Of a stretch of DNA of 64,000 nucleotides, positions 1-9,117 are shown piece by piece. The position numbers and the translations under genes are program-made. Source of the stretch: Arboricoccus pini (GTDB lineage: Bacteria > Pseudomonadota > Alphaproteobacteria > Geminicoccales > Geminicoccaceae); contig NZ_FYEH01000005.1 of the NCBI RefSeq assembly GCF_900187945.1, positions 62,001 through 126,000 on the forward strand, given 5' to 3'. A model generated the notes under the pieces. The model did no database searches. It worked only from the letters and a program-made list of their open reading frames with translations, and was not told the DNA's origin. Every line of letters begins with the position of its first letter. Position 1 is the stretch's first letter.

Positions 1-103
1 AGGGGATGGCTTGCGCCTGAACGGGGGTAGGCGTCACGTAACCTTCGGCGTCCAGCGCCTTCAGCAGGGGCTGAGCCAGACCGAGTTCGGTAAATGTCGT
101 CAA
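1..103 (-). CDS. DEAD-box RNA helicase, N-terminal fragment (RhlE-like)
   Basis: The minus strand encodes a protein running off the left edge. Its first residues are M-TTFTELGLAQPLLKAL followed by DAEGYVTPTPVQAQAIP. This is the Q-motif region of DEAD-box RNA helicases: an aromatic residue, then the G-(Y)-x-x-PTPVQxQ motif that contacts adenine. RhlE-type helicases of alphaproteobacteria start almost exactly this way, so TTG at 103 is chosen as the start. No in-frame ATG lies just upstream and the Shine-Dalgarno sequence is weak. Only about 34 residues are present, so motifs I (GKT), II (DEAD) and later ones cannot be checked. The family unwinds structured RNA in ribosome assembly, RNA decay and cold adaptation. 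Confidence 0.75.
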   Translation of the reverse strand, partial: MTTFTELGLAQPLLKALDAEGYVTPTPVQAQAIP

Positions 104-399
104 GGAGGAAGTCTTTCGAATGCGTGCACAAGCCGCATGACTACATGCGGTCGACCACGCGGGGTTGATGTCACGCCCCGCGTGCACGGGCGATGCAAGA
201 GTTGCGACGCTTAGTAAATCAGGCGGACGGACGAAGTCCGATCCGATGCTTACACGCGGCCTGAAGCGTCGAGCCTCGTTTTCGAGATAGACCTATTGTG
301 CGGTAGCGAGATAGAATTTTCAAGGGCCGTCTCGGCACACAGGCTTGAATTCCGCCGCAGGTGGCAGAGATTGCCTAGTTGCATGGATGGAGATCTTGG
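104..399. other. Intergenic region between divergent rhlE-like gene and msrP, with two perfect hairpins
   Basis: I see no convincing gene here. Two tandem hairpins lie close to the helicase start: CCGCATG/CATGCGG at 133-150 with a 4-base loop, and ACGCGGGG/CCCCGCGT at 157-183 with an 11-base loop. Read on the minus strand they would sit in the 5' leader of the helicase mRNA. Neither is followed by a T-run, so they do not look like intrinsic terminators. The region must also hold the msrP promoter, but I cannot place its -35 and -10 boxes with confidence. Confidence 0.5.
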
Positions 400-1353
400 A
401 TGCTGACTCGCTCGCGTCGTGTCTGGGAGGTCTCCGAGGGCAAAGTGACGCCGGAGGCAATTTATCTAAGGCGCCGCAATATTCTCGGCGCCGCAATCGG
501 GGGGAGCCTTGGGTTATCCTTCCCAGCTGTCGCTGACGAGGCCACCCGATTCAGCGATGCGGTCTACCCAGCCAGGAAAAATCCAGCTTACGGTGTCGAT
601 CGACCTGTTACCGCAGAGAAGCTGGTGACCAGCTATAATAATTTCTACGAGTTCGGAACGTCCAAAGACATCGCTGACGCGGCGCAGATGCTCAAGACGT
701 CGCCTTGGACCGTGAAGATCGCGGGCCTGGTCGAGCAGCCCAGGGATATCGATATCGAAGAGCTCGTTAAGGCGATGCCGGTTGAGGAACGCATCTACCG
801 TCATCGCTGCGTCGAGGCTTGGTCGATCATCGTGCCATGGACGGGATTTCCGCTCAAGGCGTTGGTCGACTATGCCAGACCTCTCGGCAGTGCCCGCTAT
901 CTCAAGATGCTCACGTTTAACGACCCCAGCATGGCTCCAGGGCAGCAGAGTTTTTTGTATTCGTGGCCTTATGTCGAAGGGCTGACGCTGGCCGAGGCCG
1001 GCAATGAGTTGGCATTCATGTCAATCGGCGTCTATGGCAAGCCTTTGCCCAATCAAAATGGTGCGCCACTGCGGCTGACCATCCCTTGGAAATACGGATT
1101 CAAGTCGATTAAGTCGGTTGTATGCTTCGAGTTTACCGACGAGCGACCGAAGAGTTTCTGGGAAGCACTACAAGCTAGCGAATATGGCTTTTGGGCTAAC
1201 GTCAATCCGAAAGTCCCCCATCCGCGCTGGAGCCAAGCTACCGAGGAGGAAATAGGCACGGGCCAGCGGATTCCGACACTTCTTTTCAATGGTTATGCCG
1301 AGCAGGTAGCGGGCCTCTACACAGACCTGGAGAATGAGCCGCTTTATCGCTGA
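400..1353 (+). CDS. msrP: Protein-methionine-sulfoxide reductase catalytic subunit MsrP (YedY)
   Basis: Periplasmic molybdopterin enzyme that reduces methionine sulfoxide in oxidised envelope proteins. The ATG at 400 has an ideal GGAG seven bases upstream and gives 317 residues; a TTG at 379 would add seven. An RRRNIL twin-arginine motif precedes a hydrophobic stretch, matching folded export with bound cofactor. The family motif YNNFYEFG follows, then RHRCVEAWS with the Mo-ligating cysteine near residue 137. WKYGFK and NVNPKVPHPRWSQATE near the C-terminus are also diagnostic. In most proteobacteria the heme-binding membrane partner MsrQ is encoded directly downstream. Here the next gene is a convergent LysR regulator, so the electron donor must be elsewhere or different. 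Confidence 0.95.
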   Translation: MLTRSRRVWEVSEGKVTPEAIYLRRRNILGAAIGGSLGLSFPAVADEATRFSDAVYPARKNPAYGVDRPVTAEKLVTSYNNFYEFGTSKDIADAAQMLKTSPWTVKIAGLVEQPRDIDIEELVKAMPVEERIYRHRCVEAWSIIVPWTGFPLKALVDYARPLGSARYLKMLTFNDPSMAPGQQSFLYSWPYVEGLTLAEAGNELAFMSIGVYGKPLPNQNGAPLRLTIPWKYGFKSIKSVVCFEFTDERPKSFWEALQASEYGFWANVNPKVPHPRWSQATEEEIGTGQRIPTLLFNGYAEQVAGLYTDLENEPLYR

Positions 1354-1416
1354 TCGTAGGCGTGCCGTAAGTCAATATGTGGCTTGACGGCAACGTTCAA
1401 GGGGATTATTATAAGT

Positions 1417-1542
1417 TCAATTCGTTAGAAAAGCGTGCGCGGCTAAAAGCCCGGCCAAGTAGATCAGGGCCGCTAAAAGTCCCAGACATCGAAGCAGCCA
1501 GTTGACGCTTCCGTCATTTGGCGCGGAGCCCGCTGCGAGCAC
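1417..1542 (-). CDS. Possible 41-residue single-span membrane protein
   Basis: A short minus-strand ORF with a GTG start lies between the convergent msrP and lysR genes. It begins MLAAGSAPNDGSV and ends in one strongly hydrophobic helix (LLRCLGLLAALIYLAGLLAA, then HAFLTN). No clear Shine-Dalgarno sequence precedes the GTG, and no family is recognised. The clean hydrophobic segment is the only argument that it is translated. It could be chance, or the end of a degraded larger gene, because the frame stays open for only about twelve codons above the GTG. Confidence 0.2.
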   Translation of the reverse strand: MLAAGSAPNDGSVNWLLRCLGLLAALIYLAGLLAAHAFLTN

Positions 1543-1639
1543 GGCAATGCGGCGATTGTACCTACGGTGAGGATATTGGCCTCACCGAGAACACTAGGTC
1601 ATGGACTCGCACAGTGTGGCATCATCCGTCCCGGTCGAA

Positions 1640-2548
1640 TCACCAAGCGTTATGTGCCGCGACCTTTTCGAGAAGAAAATCACGAAAGACGGCCACACGT
1701 TTCGAACTGCGCAGTTCTTCAGGATATACGAAGTAGGCGGTAAAGATCGGCCCCTCGATTTCGGGAAGGACGCGCTCCAAGTGGGGATGCGCCCAGCTCA
1801 GATAGTCTGGCAACGAGGCCAGACCCATGCCCGCGCCGACCGCGCGTAGCATTCCATAGACATTGTTACAGGTGAAATGGGCCATGCGCGGCCTGCCGTT
1901 CTGCTCGTCGTCTTCACGTCCTGCATGCAGTATCCAATTGAGGGATACGACCGGTGCCTGCGCCTCGTCGCCATAGGCGACAAGGCGGTGGTTCTCCAGT
2001 TCGGCCACTGTCGTCGGTCGGCCGTTCTTTTCGAGATAGGAGGGGGCGGCGTAGAGGTGGGTGTGAAATGTCGTCAATCGGCGTTGAATGAGATCGGCCT
2101 GGGTCGGGCGATGCAGCCTCACCGCGACGTCCGCCTCACGCATGCTGAGATCGACCTCGGTGTCGGAGACGATCAGCGATACCGAGATCTCAGGATACCG
2201 GTCTAGAAACTCGGAGAGATGCTCGGTCAACCATACCGTACCGATGCCCACGGTCGTGCTGATGCGAAGATGACCGGCGGGAACATCGCGACTCTCCTTG
2301 AGCGCGGACTGCGCAGCCGCCATCCGACGCGCAACCTCGCGCGCGGTCTCCAGCAGGATATCACCCTGTTCGGTAAGCACGAGACCACGTGCATGGCGGT
2401 GGAAGAGGGGGGCGCCCAGATCCTCTTCAAGCGCACCGATCTGCCGGCTGATCGCTGATTGGCTCAGCCCTAGTCGATCAGCCGCCCGCGTAAAGCTGCC
2501 GGCTTCCGCTACGGTATGAAAGATCCGAACTCTATCCCAATCTATCAT
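1640..2548 (-). CDS. LysR-family transcriptional regulator
   Basis: 302 residues, full length for the family. The N-terminal winged helix-turn-helix is clear: FHTVAEAGSFTRAADRLGLS followed by QSAISRQIGALEEDLGAPLF. The C-terminal part matches the two-lobed LysR substrate-binding domain, with the hinge around residue 90 and the typical segment SDTEVDLSMREADVAVRL. The effector and target genes cannot be read from the sequence. It lies downstream of trxB on the same strand with a 100-base gap and converges on msrP, so a redox-related role is conceivable. That is inference from position only. Confidence 0.92.
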   Translation of the reverse strand: MIDWDRVRIFHTVAEAGSFTRAADRLGLSQSAISRQIGALEEDLGAPLFHRHARGLVLTEQGDILLETAREVARRMAAAQSALKESRDVPAGHLRISTTVGIGTVWLTEHLSEFLDRYPEISVSLIVSDTEVDLSMREADVAVRLHRPTQADLIQRRLTTFHTHLYAAPSYLEKNGRPTTVAELENHRLVAYGDEAQAPVVSLNWILHAGREDDEQNGRPRMAHFTCNNVYGMLRAVGAGMGLASLPDYLSWAHPHLERVLPEIEGPIFTAYFVYPEELRSSKRVAVFRDFLLEKVAAHNAW

Positions 2549-2648
2549 GACATCCCAACTCGACCTCGTTGATTGTCTGAATGGCTCGAAATGGGGGCAA
2601 TGCCGTTCAGTTGGTTAATGCGGCAGAGACATGCCGCCGTCATTGTTA

Positions 2649-3653
2649 TCACGATGCCGATTCTGCCAATGTCGGCGTTCTGTCCGGCTGTGACGCACCT
2701 TCCCTTGTCTGTGCGCGTAAGAGGAGATAACGCTCAGCCTCGAGAGCCGCCATGCACCCGGTGCCGGCCGCCGTCACTGCCTGGCGAAAAACGCGGTCCT
2801 GCACGTCGCCCGCCGCAAAAATTCCTTCTACGCTCGTAGCGGTGCTATCTGGGGCCGTCACGATATATTTCTCAGTATCCATGGCGAGCTTGCCGTCGAA
2901 CAACTGCGTTGCAGGGTCGTGGCCGATCGCCACGAACACCCCTTCAACGGACAATTGTCTAAGCTCGCCGGTCCGAACGTGACGCAGTCTGACGCCGCAG
3001 ACACCTCGCGGTTCGCCGTCTGCCAAAATCTCCTCAACCTCGTGGTCCCAGAGCACATTGATCTTCGGGTGCGTGAAGAGGCGATCCTGCAGGATGCGCT
3101 CGGCGCGAAGATTGTCGCGACGATGGATGAGCGTGACCTTCTCGCACATCTGCGCCAAATAAAGCGCCTCTTCCACCGCCGTGTTCCCGCCTCCTACGAC
3201 CACGACGGCCTTGTTCTTGAAGAAGAAGCCATCGCAGGTGGCGCAGGCAGAAACGCCATAACCCTGCAGCAGCTTTTCGCTTTCAAGCCCGAGCCAGCGA
3301 GCCTGGGCGCCGGTGGCAATAATGACGGCCTCACTCTCAACGATGTCGCCGCTATCCATCTCAAGTCTAAACGGACGTGTTTCGAAATCGACGCTGGTGA
3401 CGACGTCAAAAAGCAGTTCCGCGCCGCATTTGGCCGCCTGCTGCTCCATTTGCTGCATCAACCAGGGACCCATCACGGGATCAGCAAACCCAGGATAATT
3501 TTCGACATCCGTCGTGATGGTGAGTTGACCTCCCGGTTGGATGCCTTGAATCAAAAGAGGGGAGAGATTGGCGCGGCCCGCATAGATGGCAGCTGTGTAA
3601 CCGGCAGGGCCGCCGCCAATGATCACGAGGCGGGTGCGACGCAAGCTGGACAT
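2649..3653 (-). CDS. trxB: Thioredoxin-disulfide reductase TrxB
   Basis: FAD-dependent enzyme that passes electrons from NADPH to thioredoxin in the cytoplasm. The 334-residue length fits the low-molecular-weight bacterial type. GGGPAG at residues 13-18 binds FAD, CATCDG at 137-142 is the redox-active cysteine pair, and GGGNTA near 154 binds NADPH. The FAD-contacting segment GIFAAGDVQDRVFRQA lies near the end. It is followed on the same strand by the LysR gene and preceded by greA 107 bases upstream, with no obvious terminator between. The C-terminus extends about 15 residues beyond the usual end. Confidence 0.97.
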   Translation of the reverse strand: MSSLRRTRLVIIGGGPAGYTAAIYAGRANLSPLLIQGIQPGGQLTITTDVENYPGFADPVMGPWLMQQMEQQAAKCGAELLFDVVTSVDFETRPFRLEMDSGDIVESEAVIIATGAQARWLGLESEKLLQGYGVSACATCDGFFFKNKAVVVVGGGNTAVEEALYLAQMCEKVTLIHRRDNLRAERILQDRLFTHPKINVLWDHEVEEILADGEPRGVCGVRLRHVRTGELRQLSVEGVFVAIGHDPATQLFDGKLAMDTEKYIVTAPDSTATSVEGIFAAGDVQDRVFRQAVTAAGTGCMAALEAERYLLLRAQTREGASQPDRTPTLAESAS

Positions 3654-3760
3654 ATATCATCTCCCAGAACGTCACGTTCACCGCCATATGCGAGGCAGAT
3701 CCGTCGCTCGGCGGCAAGGTGGCGGCAAAATCTATTAGAGTCTCGTCAAGATCCGTGGCC

Positions 3761-4237
3761 TTAACCGAAGGAGACCTGCAATATCTCGAAATAGCGCAGT
3801 CCGCGAGGCGTCTGCACCTCGATCGTATCGCCCGCCTGCTTGGCCAGCATTGCCTGCGCGACGGGTGATTGAATCGAAAGTAGGCCCTGCGTTATTTCAG
3901 CCTCTTCGGGTCCGACGATCTGGTAGGTGACTTCTTCGTCCGTTTCTTCGTCGACAAGCTTCACTCTGGCTCCAAACATGACTTTGGAGCCGCTCAAATT
4001 TTTGATGTCGATAACTTCGGCGCGGCTAAGCTTGTCCTCGAGTTCAATCACCCGACCTTCGATGAAGCCCTGCCGCTCCCTCGCAGCGTGATATTCGGCG
4101 TTTTCCGACAAATCGCCGTGTTCGCGCGCTTCGGCGATCGCCCGGATGACTGCTGGCCGCTCATCCGCCTTGAGACGCTTGAGCTCGGCACTCAGGCGGG
4201 CATGACCCTCGGGTGTCATGGGTATGCGGTTCGACAT
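3761..4237 (-). CDS. greA: Transcription elongation factor GreA
   Basis: Rescues backtracked RNA polymerase by stimulating cleavage of the extruded transcript through the secondary channel. At 158 residues it has the standard size. The N-terminal coiled-coil carries the family signature ([20 protein letters not shown]), which includes the acidic tip residues. The C-terminal FKBP-like domain contains [20 protein letters not shown] and the closing [18 protein letters not shown]. It lies just downstream of carB on the same strand, separated from it by an intrinsic terminator, so it probably has its own promoter. Confidence 0.97.
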   Translation of the reverse strand: MSNRIPMTPEGHARLSAELKRLKADERPAVIRAIAEAREHGDLSENAEYHAARERQGFIEGRVIELEDKLSRAEVIDIKNLSGSKVMFGARVKLVDEETDEEVTYQIVGPEEAEITQGLLSIQSPVAQAMLAKQAGDTIEVQTPRGLRYFEILQVSFG

Positions 4238-4267
4238 CGGCTCACGTTCCGTACAGCGATTAAGGAT

Positions 4268-4296
4268 AAAAAAAGAGGCGCCAGGCGGAGCCTCTG
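4268..4296 (-). terminator. Intrinsic terminator downstream of carB
   Basis: On the minus strand an AGAGGC stem with an inner CC/GG extension pairs with GCCTCT and is followed directly by seven T residues. It lies between the carB stop codon and the greA start, ending the carB transcript. Confidence 0.85.
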
Positions 4297-4308
4297 CCGC
4301 CGGCGTCC

Positions 4309-7300
4309 TCAGGAACCAGCCTTGTCAACATATGATTGGAGTGGCGTCACTTCAAGCTTGCCGCTTTGGAGCTGGCGGAGGGCACCGACGATCGCCCGCG
4401 CGCCGGCGGTGGTTGTGTAGTAGGGTAGCTTGGCCATGAGCGCGGCGCGGCGCAGCGCGTAGCTGTCGCGCACAGCCTGGTGGCTCTCGGTTGTATTAAC
4501 CAGGAGGTTAATGCCTCCGTCCTTAAGCATGTCCAGCACGTGCGGTCGCCCCTCATGCACCTTATTGACGGCGCGAACGGGTACACCCGCAGCCGCGAGC
4601 GCTGCTGCTGTGCCGGACGAGGCGACGATCGTAAAGCCCAGTTCGACGAACCCGCGGGCGACATCGACTGCGGCAGGCTTGTCGCGATCACGCACCGAGA
4701 TGAAAACGGTGCCACCCGATGGCAGGTCCACGCCGGCGGCAATCTGCGACTTTGCAAACGCGGTCGCGAAGTTGCGGTCGAGACCCATCACTTCACCCGT
4801 CGACTTCATCTCCGGCCCAAGGATGAGATCGACCCCCGGAAAGCGGGCAAAAGGAAAGACAGCCTCTTTGACAGCCACGTGGCTCGGGCCGCCGGACCTC
4901 AGATCGAATTTAAGAAGTGGCTCGCCGGCCATTACCCTTGCGGCAATTTTCGCAAGCGGTTTCCCGATCGCCTTCGCAACGAAAGGTACGGTCCGACTGG
5001 CACGAGGATTGACTTCGATAACGTAGATCTCGTCATCCTTGACGGCGAATTGGACATTCATGAGCCCTTGCACGCGAAGTGCATGGGCGAGGGCCGAGGC
5101 CTGACGTTCGATTTCGGCGATGGTCTCGCTCTTTAGCGAGTAGGGCGGCAACGAGCAGGCGCTGTCGCCTGAATGAATGCCCGCTTCCTCGATATGTTCC
5201 ATGACGCCGGCAACGAAGACCGTCGTTCCGTCCGCCAGTACGTCGACATCAACTTCGATGGCGTCGGACAGGTAACGGTCCAGTAGCACGGGGCCATCCT
5301 CGGATGCGTTGCGAGCTGCTGAGAAAAAGCTCTTGAGCTCGTCCAGCGTGTGAACAATCCGCATCCCCCGGCCGCCCAGCACATAGGAGGGGCGGAGTAC
5401 CAGGGGCAGGCCGATCGCCTCGGCCTTGGCCAGCGCCTCGGCTTCGGTCGTGCATATATCGTTGGCCGGCTGCTTTAGCCCTTGCTTGCGTAACAGCTGC
5501 TGGAAGCGGTCCCTGTCCTCGGCAAGGTCGATGGCGTCAGGTGAAGTGCCAAGGATAGGCACGCCGGCCGCCTCGAGACCCCGTGCGAGCTTGAGTGGCG
5601 TCTGGCCGCCGAGCTGCACGATCACGCCCAGCAGCGTGCCATTCGACCGTTCGACTTCGACGATCTCAAGGACATCCTCAAGCGTCAGTGGCTCGAAATA
5701 GAGGCGATCGGAGGTCTCAGGGTCGGTAGATACGGTCTCGGGATTACAGTTGACCATGACGGTCTCGTAACCCGCTTCCTTCAGTCCGAAGGATGCGTGT
5801 ACGCAGCAATAATCGAACTCAATACCCTGTCCGATGCGATTAGGGCCGCTCCCAAGGATGATGACCTTGCGCCGGGCACTTGGTCGGCTTTCGCATTCGG
5901 CGGGCGAGCCAAGCGCGCCGCGTTCATAGGCGCTGTACATGTAAGGAGTCTTGGCCTCGAATTCGGCCGCGCATGTGTCGATGCGCTTGAAGACCGGTCG
6001 GACGCCCAGGGCGCTACGCCTAGCCCGCACCTCGGCTTCAGGCTTTCCTGCGAGGTAGCCCAGGCGCCTATCCGAAAAGCCCATGGCCTTCAGCCGCAAA
6101 AATCCCTCGACGTTGTCGGGCAATCCAGTCCGCCGGATTGTCGTCTCCACGGCGACGATGCCCTCGATCTGGCCAAGAAACCAAGGATCATAGAGACAAG
6201 CTCGGCGGATCTGTTCGAGACTGAGGCCATATCGGAACGCCTGGGCGATTGTGCGCAAGCGGTCAGGAGTGGGTCGCGCCAACTCGGCAAGGATGGCGGA
6301 CTGATCAGGAACCTCGGGGTCGAAATCGGGGATATCGATCTCGTCGAGCCCGCTTAGGCCCGTCTCCATGCCGCGGAGCGCCTTCTGCAGCGATTCCTTG
6401 AACGTCCGGCCAATCGCCATGACCTCGCCCACCGACTTCATCGCGGTCGTAAGCAAGGGCTCCGTCTCGGGGAATTTCTCGAAGGTGAAGCGAGGTATCT
6501 TGGTGACGATGTAATCGATCGATGGTTCGAACGAGGCTGGCGTGACACCTGTGATGTCGTTCATGATTTCGTCGAGACGATAGCCGACAGCAAGCTTGGC
6601 GGCGATCTTGGCAATCGGAAAGCCTGTGGCCTTCGACGCCAGGGCCGAGCTGCGCGACACGCGTGGATTCATCTCGATCACCACCATGCGACCGGAGTTC
6701 GGATCGATCGCGAACTGGACGTTCGAGCCGCCCGTATCGACGCCGATTTCCCGAAGCACGGCGATCGAGGCATTGCGCATCGACTGATATTCTTTGTCGG
6801 TCAGCGTCAGCGCCGGTGCCACGGTGATGCTGTCACCCGTATGCACGCCCATCGGATCGATGTTCTCGATCGAGCAGACGATGATGCAGTTGTCCGCATG
6901 ATCGCGAACAACCTCCATCTCGTATTCTTTCCATCCCAGAACCGACTCGTCGATCAGGACCTCATGGATAGGCGAAGCGTCGAGTCCGCCTTTGACGATC
7001 TCTTCGAACTCTTCCTTGTTGTAGGCGATGCCGCCGCCGGTTCCAGCCAGAGTGAAGGAGGGGCGGATGATGGCGGGAAGGCCAACCCAGGATAGCGTCG
7101 CACGAGCTTCCTCGAGCGATTTCACGGTCCGGCTCTTCGGCATATCGAGGCCGATTTTCTCCATCGCTGCCCGAAACAGCTCGCGATCTTCAGCTTTGTC
7201 GATTGCAGCGCGGTTGGCGCCGATGAGCTTCACGCCGAACTCGACAAGCGTCCCGTCTTCATCGAGGGCGCGCGTGGTGTTCAGTGCTGTCTGGCCGCCC

Positions 7301-7569
7301 ATGGTGGGCAAGACTGCATCCGGCCGCTCCCGCTCGATGATCTTGCGGACAAATTGGGGCGTGATGGGCTCGATATAGGTCGCATCCGCCACGTCCGGGT
7401 CCGTCATGATCGTGGCAGGGTTGGAATTCACGAGAATGACGCGGTAGCCTTCCTCGCGAAGCGCCTTACAGGCCTGGGTGCCGGAATAATCGAACTCGCA
7501 GGCCTGACCGATGACGATCGGGCCAGCGCCGATGACGAGGATCGAGGAGATGTCGGTGCGCTTGGGCAT
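4309..7569 (-). CDS. carB: Carbamoyl-phosphate synthase large subunit CarB
   Basis: Makes carbamoyl phosphate from bicarbonate, ammonia delivered by CarA, and two ATP, feeding pyrimidine and arginine synthesis. The 1086 residues contain the expected internal duplication: two ATP-grasp halves, each opening with a glycine-rich segment ([20 protein letters not shown] near residue 11 and [20 protein letters not shown] in the second half). Matching [18 protein letters not shown] and [18 protein letters not shown] motifs follow in the two halves. The C-terminal MGS-like allosteric domain contains [20 protein letters not shown]. It follows carA on the same strand after a 151-base gap. Confidence 0.98.
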   Translation of the reverse strand: MPKRTDISSILVIGAGPIVIGQACEFDYSGTQACKALREEGYRVILVNSNPATIMTDPDVADATYIEPITPQFVRKIIERERPDAVLPTMGGQTALNTTRALDEDGTLVEFGVKLIGANRAAIDKAEDRELFRAAMEKIGLDMPKSRTVKSLEEARATLSWVGLPAIIRPSFTLAGTGGGIAYNKEEFEEIVKGGLDASPIHEVLIDESVLGWKEYEMEVVRDHADNCIIVCSIENIDPMGVHTGDSITVAPALTLTDKEYQSMRNASIAVLREIGVDTGGSNVQFAIDPNSGRMVVIEMNPRVSRSSALASKATGFPIAKIAAKLAVGYRLDEIMNDITGVTPASFEPSIDYIVTKIPRFTFEKFPETEPLLTTAMKSVGEVMAIGRTFKESLQKALRGMETGLSGLDEIDIPDFDPEVPDQSAILAELARPTPDRLRTIAQAFRYGLSLEQIRRACLYDPWFLGQIEGIVAVETTIRRTGLPDNVEGFLRLKAMGFSDRRLGYLAGKPEAEVRARRSALGVRPVFKRIDTCAAEFEAKTPYMYSAYERGALGSPAECESRPSARRKVIILGSGPNRIGQGIEFDYCCVHASFGLKEAGYETVMVNCNPETVSTDPETSDRLYFEPLTLEDVLEIVEVERSNGTLLGVIVQLGGQTPLKLARGLEAAGVPILGTSPDAIDLAEDRDRFQQLLRKQGLKQPANDICTTEAEALAKAEAIGLPLVLRPSYVLGGRGMRIVHTLDELKSFFSAARNASEDGPVLLDRYLSDAIEVDVDVLADGTTVFVAGVMEHIEEAGIHSGDSACSLPPYSLKSETIAEIERQASALAHALRVQGLMNVQFAVKDDEIYVIEVNPRASRTVPFVAKAIGKPLAKIAARVMAGEPLLKFDLRSGGPSHVAVKEAVFPFARFPGVDLILGPEMKSTGEVMGLDRNFATAFAKSQIAAGVDLPSGGTVFISVRDRDKPAAVDVARGFVELGFTIVASSGTAAALAAAGVPVRAVNKVHEGRPHVLDMLKDGGINLLVNTTESHQAVRDSYALRRAALMAKLPYYTTTAGARAIVGALRQLQSGKLEVTPLQSYVDKAGS

Positions 7570-7720
7570 GGGGCCTGTTCAAACAAGGATCGACCCCGCT
7601 TAATCTCCTGTTGACGCCGCCGGCGGCGCCATAGCCGACAACCCGTTCCACGGGCGGCGGGGATGGACACCCGGGACGGCGCGCCCTCAATGCGAGGCGC
7701 GTCCAGCAATTACGACGATG

Positions 7721-8905
7721 CTAGAGCGATCCTTCCTTCTGGCTCTTGTATCGCCGGACCAGCTCAAGAAAGCGATCGAAGAGATAGTGGCTGTCCATCG
7801 GCCCAGGCGATGCCTCTGGATGATATTGGACCGAGAAGATGGGGTGACCTTTGATTCGCACACCTTGAATGGTTCCATCGAACAGGGATCGATGGGTTAC
7901 CTCGAGATTTGCGGGCAGCGCCTCGTCGGCGATGGCGAACCCATGATTCTGGCTGGTGATCTCGACCTTGCCGGTTAACAGGTCCTGAACCGGGTGATTG
8001 GCTCCGTGGTGGCCTGCCCGCATTTTCATCGTCCGCGCGCCCGCCGCCAGTCCCAGCATCTGGTGCCCGAGGCAGATGCCAAAAATCGGCCGGTCACCTT
8101 CGAGTAACGCCTTGATGACGGGAACCGCGTAGTTGCCGGTGGCGGCGGGATCGCCGGGTCCATTGGACAGTACGATGCCATCCGGTGCCACCGCTTCGAT
8201 CTCGGCATGCGTGGCTGTCGCGGGGAGAACGGTCACCTCGCAACCGGCGTTGGCGAGGCCGCGAAGAATATTTCTCTTCACGCCGTAATCAATGACGACG
8301 ATGCGCAGGCCGGAATCTTCCTGCGGCAGGGCATAGCCTCCCTCGAGGTGCCAGAGGCCTTCGCGCCAACGGCTTCTCTGCGTACTGGTCACGGCTGGCA
8401 CCAAGTCCATGCCGGCCAGGCCCGGCCATTCCGCGGCTGCCTTGCGAGCGGCCTCGATGTCAAGATCTCCCTCGGGAGAGACCAGAAGCGCTGCATTAAG
8501 CGAGCCCTCCCGCCGAAGCCGGCTGGTGATCTGGCGCGTATCGACGTTGGCAATGCCGGCAAGGCCGTTCGCCGTCAGCCAGCTCTCCAGGGATTGCAAG
8601 CTACGCCAGTTGGACGGATCGGTGATGTCGGCCCGAATAACGAGGCCAAGGGCCGCATGGGTCGTAGCTTCGAGATCCTCCGCATTGGCGCCGGTATTGC
8701 CGATGTGCGGAAAGGTGAACGTGACGATCTGGCCGGCGTAAGAGGGGTCGGTAAGGATTTCCTGGTAGCCGGTCATGGCCGTATTGAAGACAAGCTCGCC
8801 GACCTTGAGCCCAGGCGTGCCTATGCCATGACCGAGAAAGCAGGTGCCATCGCTCAGCACGAGTGCCGCCGTTGGGGGCAGTTCCTCTCCGCTATCCATG
8901 GCCAT
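7721..8905 (-). CDS. carA: Carbamoyl-phosphate synthase small (glutaminase) subunit CarA
   Basis: Hydrolyses glutamine and channels ammonia to CarB. At 394 residues it is the usual length. The N-terminal CPSase_sm_chain domain (GELVFNTAMTGYQEILTDPS) is followed by a class I glutamine amidotransferase domain. The nucleophile elbow is GICLGHQML, and the catalytic His-Glu is in QYHPEASPGP. It is first in a carA-carB unit on the minus strand and divergent from dnaG, so the 212 bases between them carry both promoters. Confidence 0.98.
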   Translation of the reverse strand: MAMDSGEELPPTAALVLSDGTCFLGHGIGTPGLKVGELVFNTAMTGYQEILTDPSYAGQIVTFTFPHIGNTGANAEDLEATTHAALGLVIRADITDPSNWRSLQSLESWLTANGLAGIANVDTRQITSRLRREGSLNAALLVSPEGDLDIEAARKAAAEWPGLAGMDLVPAVTSTQRSRWREGLWHLEGGYALPQEDSGLRIVVIDYGVKRNILRGLANAGCEVTVLPATATHAEIEAVAPDGIVLSNGPGDPAATGNYAVPVIKALLEGDRPIFGICLGHQMLGLAAGARTMKMRAGHHGANHPVQDLLTGKVEITSQNHGFAIADEALPANLEVTHRSLFDGTIQGVRIKGHPIFSVQYHPEASPGPMDSHYLFDRFLELVRRYKSQKEGSL

Positions 8906-9117
8906 CCGTATCCAGCGAACGCTTTGCCGTCGACGCGCGCGCAGCGAAAGCCCCCATGCCTCTCAAGGAAGGCGGGGCGCTTATGCGTCTCGACGGTTTT
9001 TAGACGTTCCGGGTTCTAACATCCCGGATTCTTGCGTCAAGAGCCGTGCGCTCGATCCTTGATCGTTCCCCCGTCATCGGGGCATCATGCGGCACAAGCT
9101 TAGTCACTTTTTTGGCC

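Noticed and set aside
2919-3764. 281-codon plus-strand ORF opposite trxB
   Set aside because: Antisense to a clear thioredoxin reductase and shows no protein-like motif.
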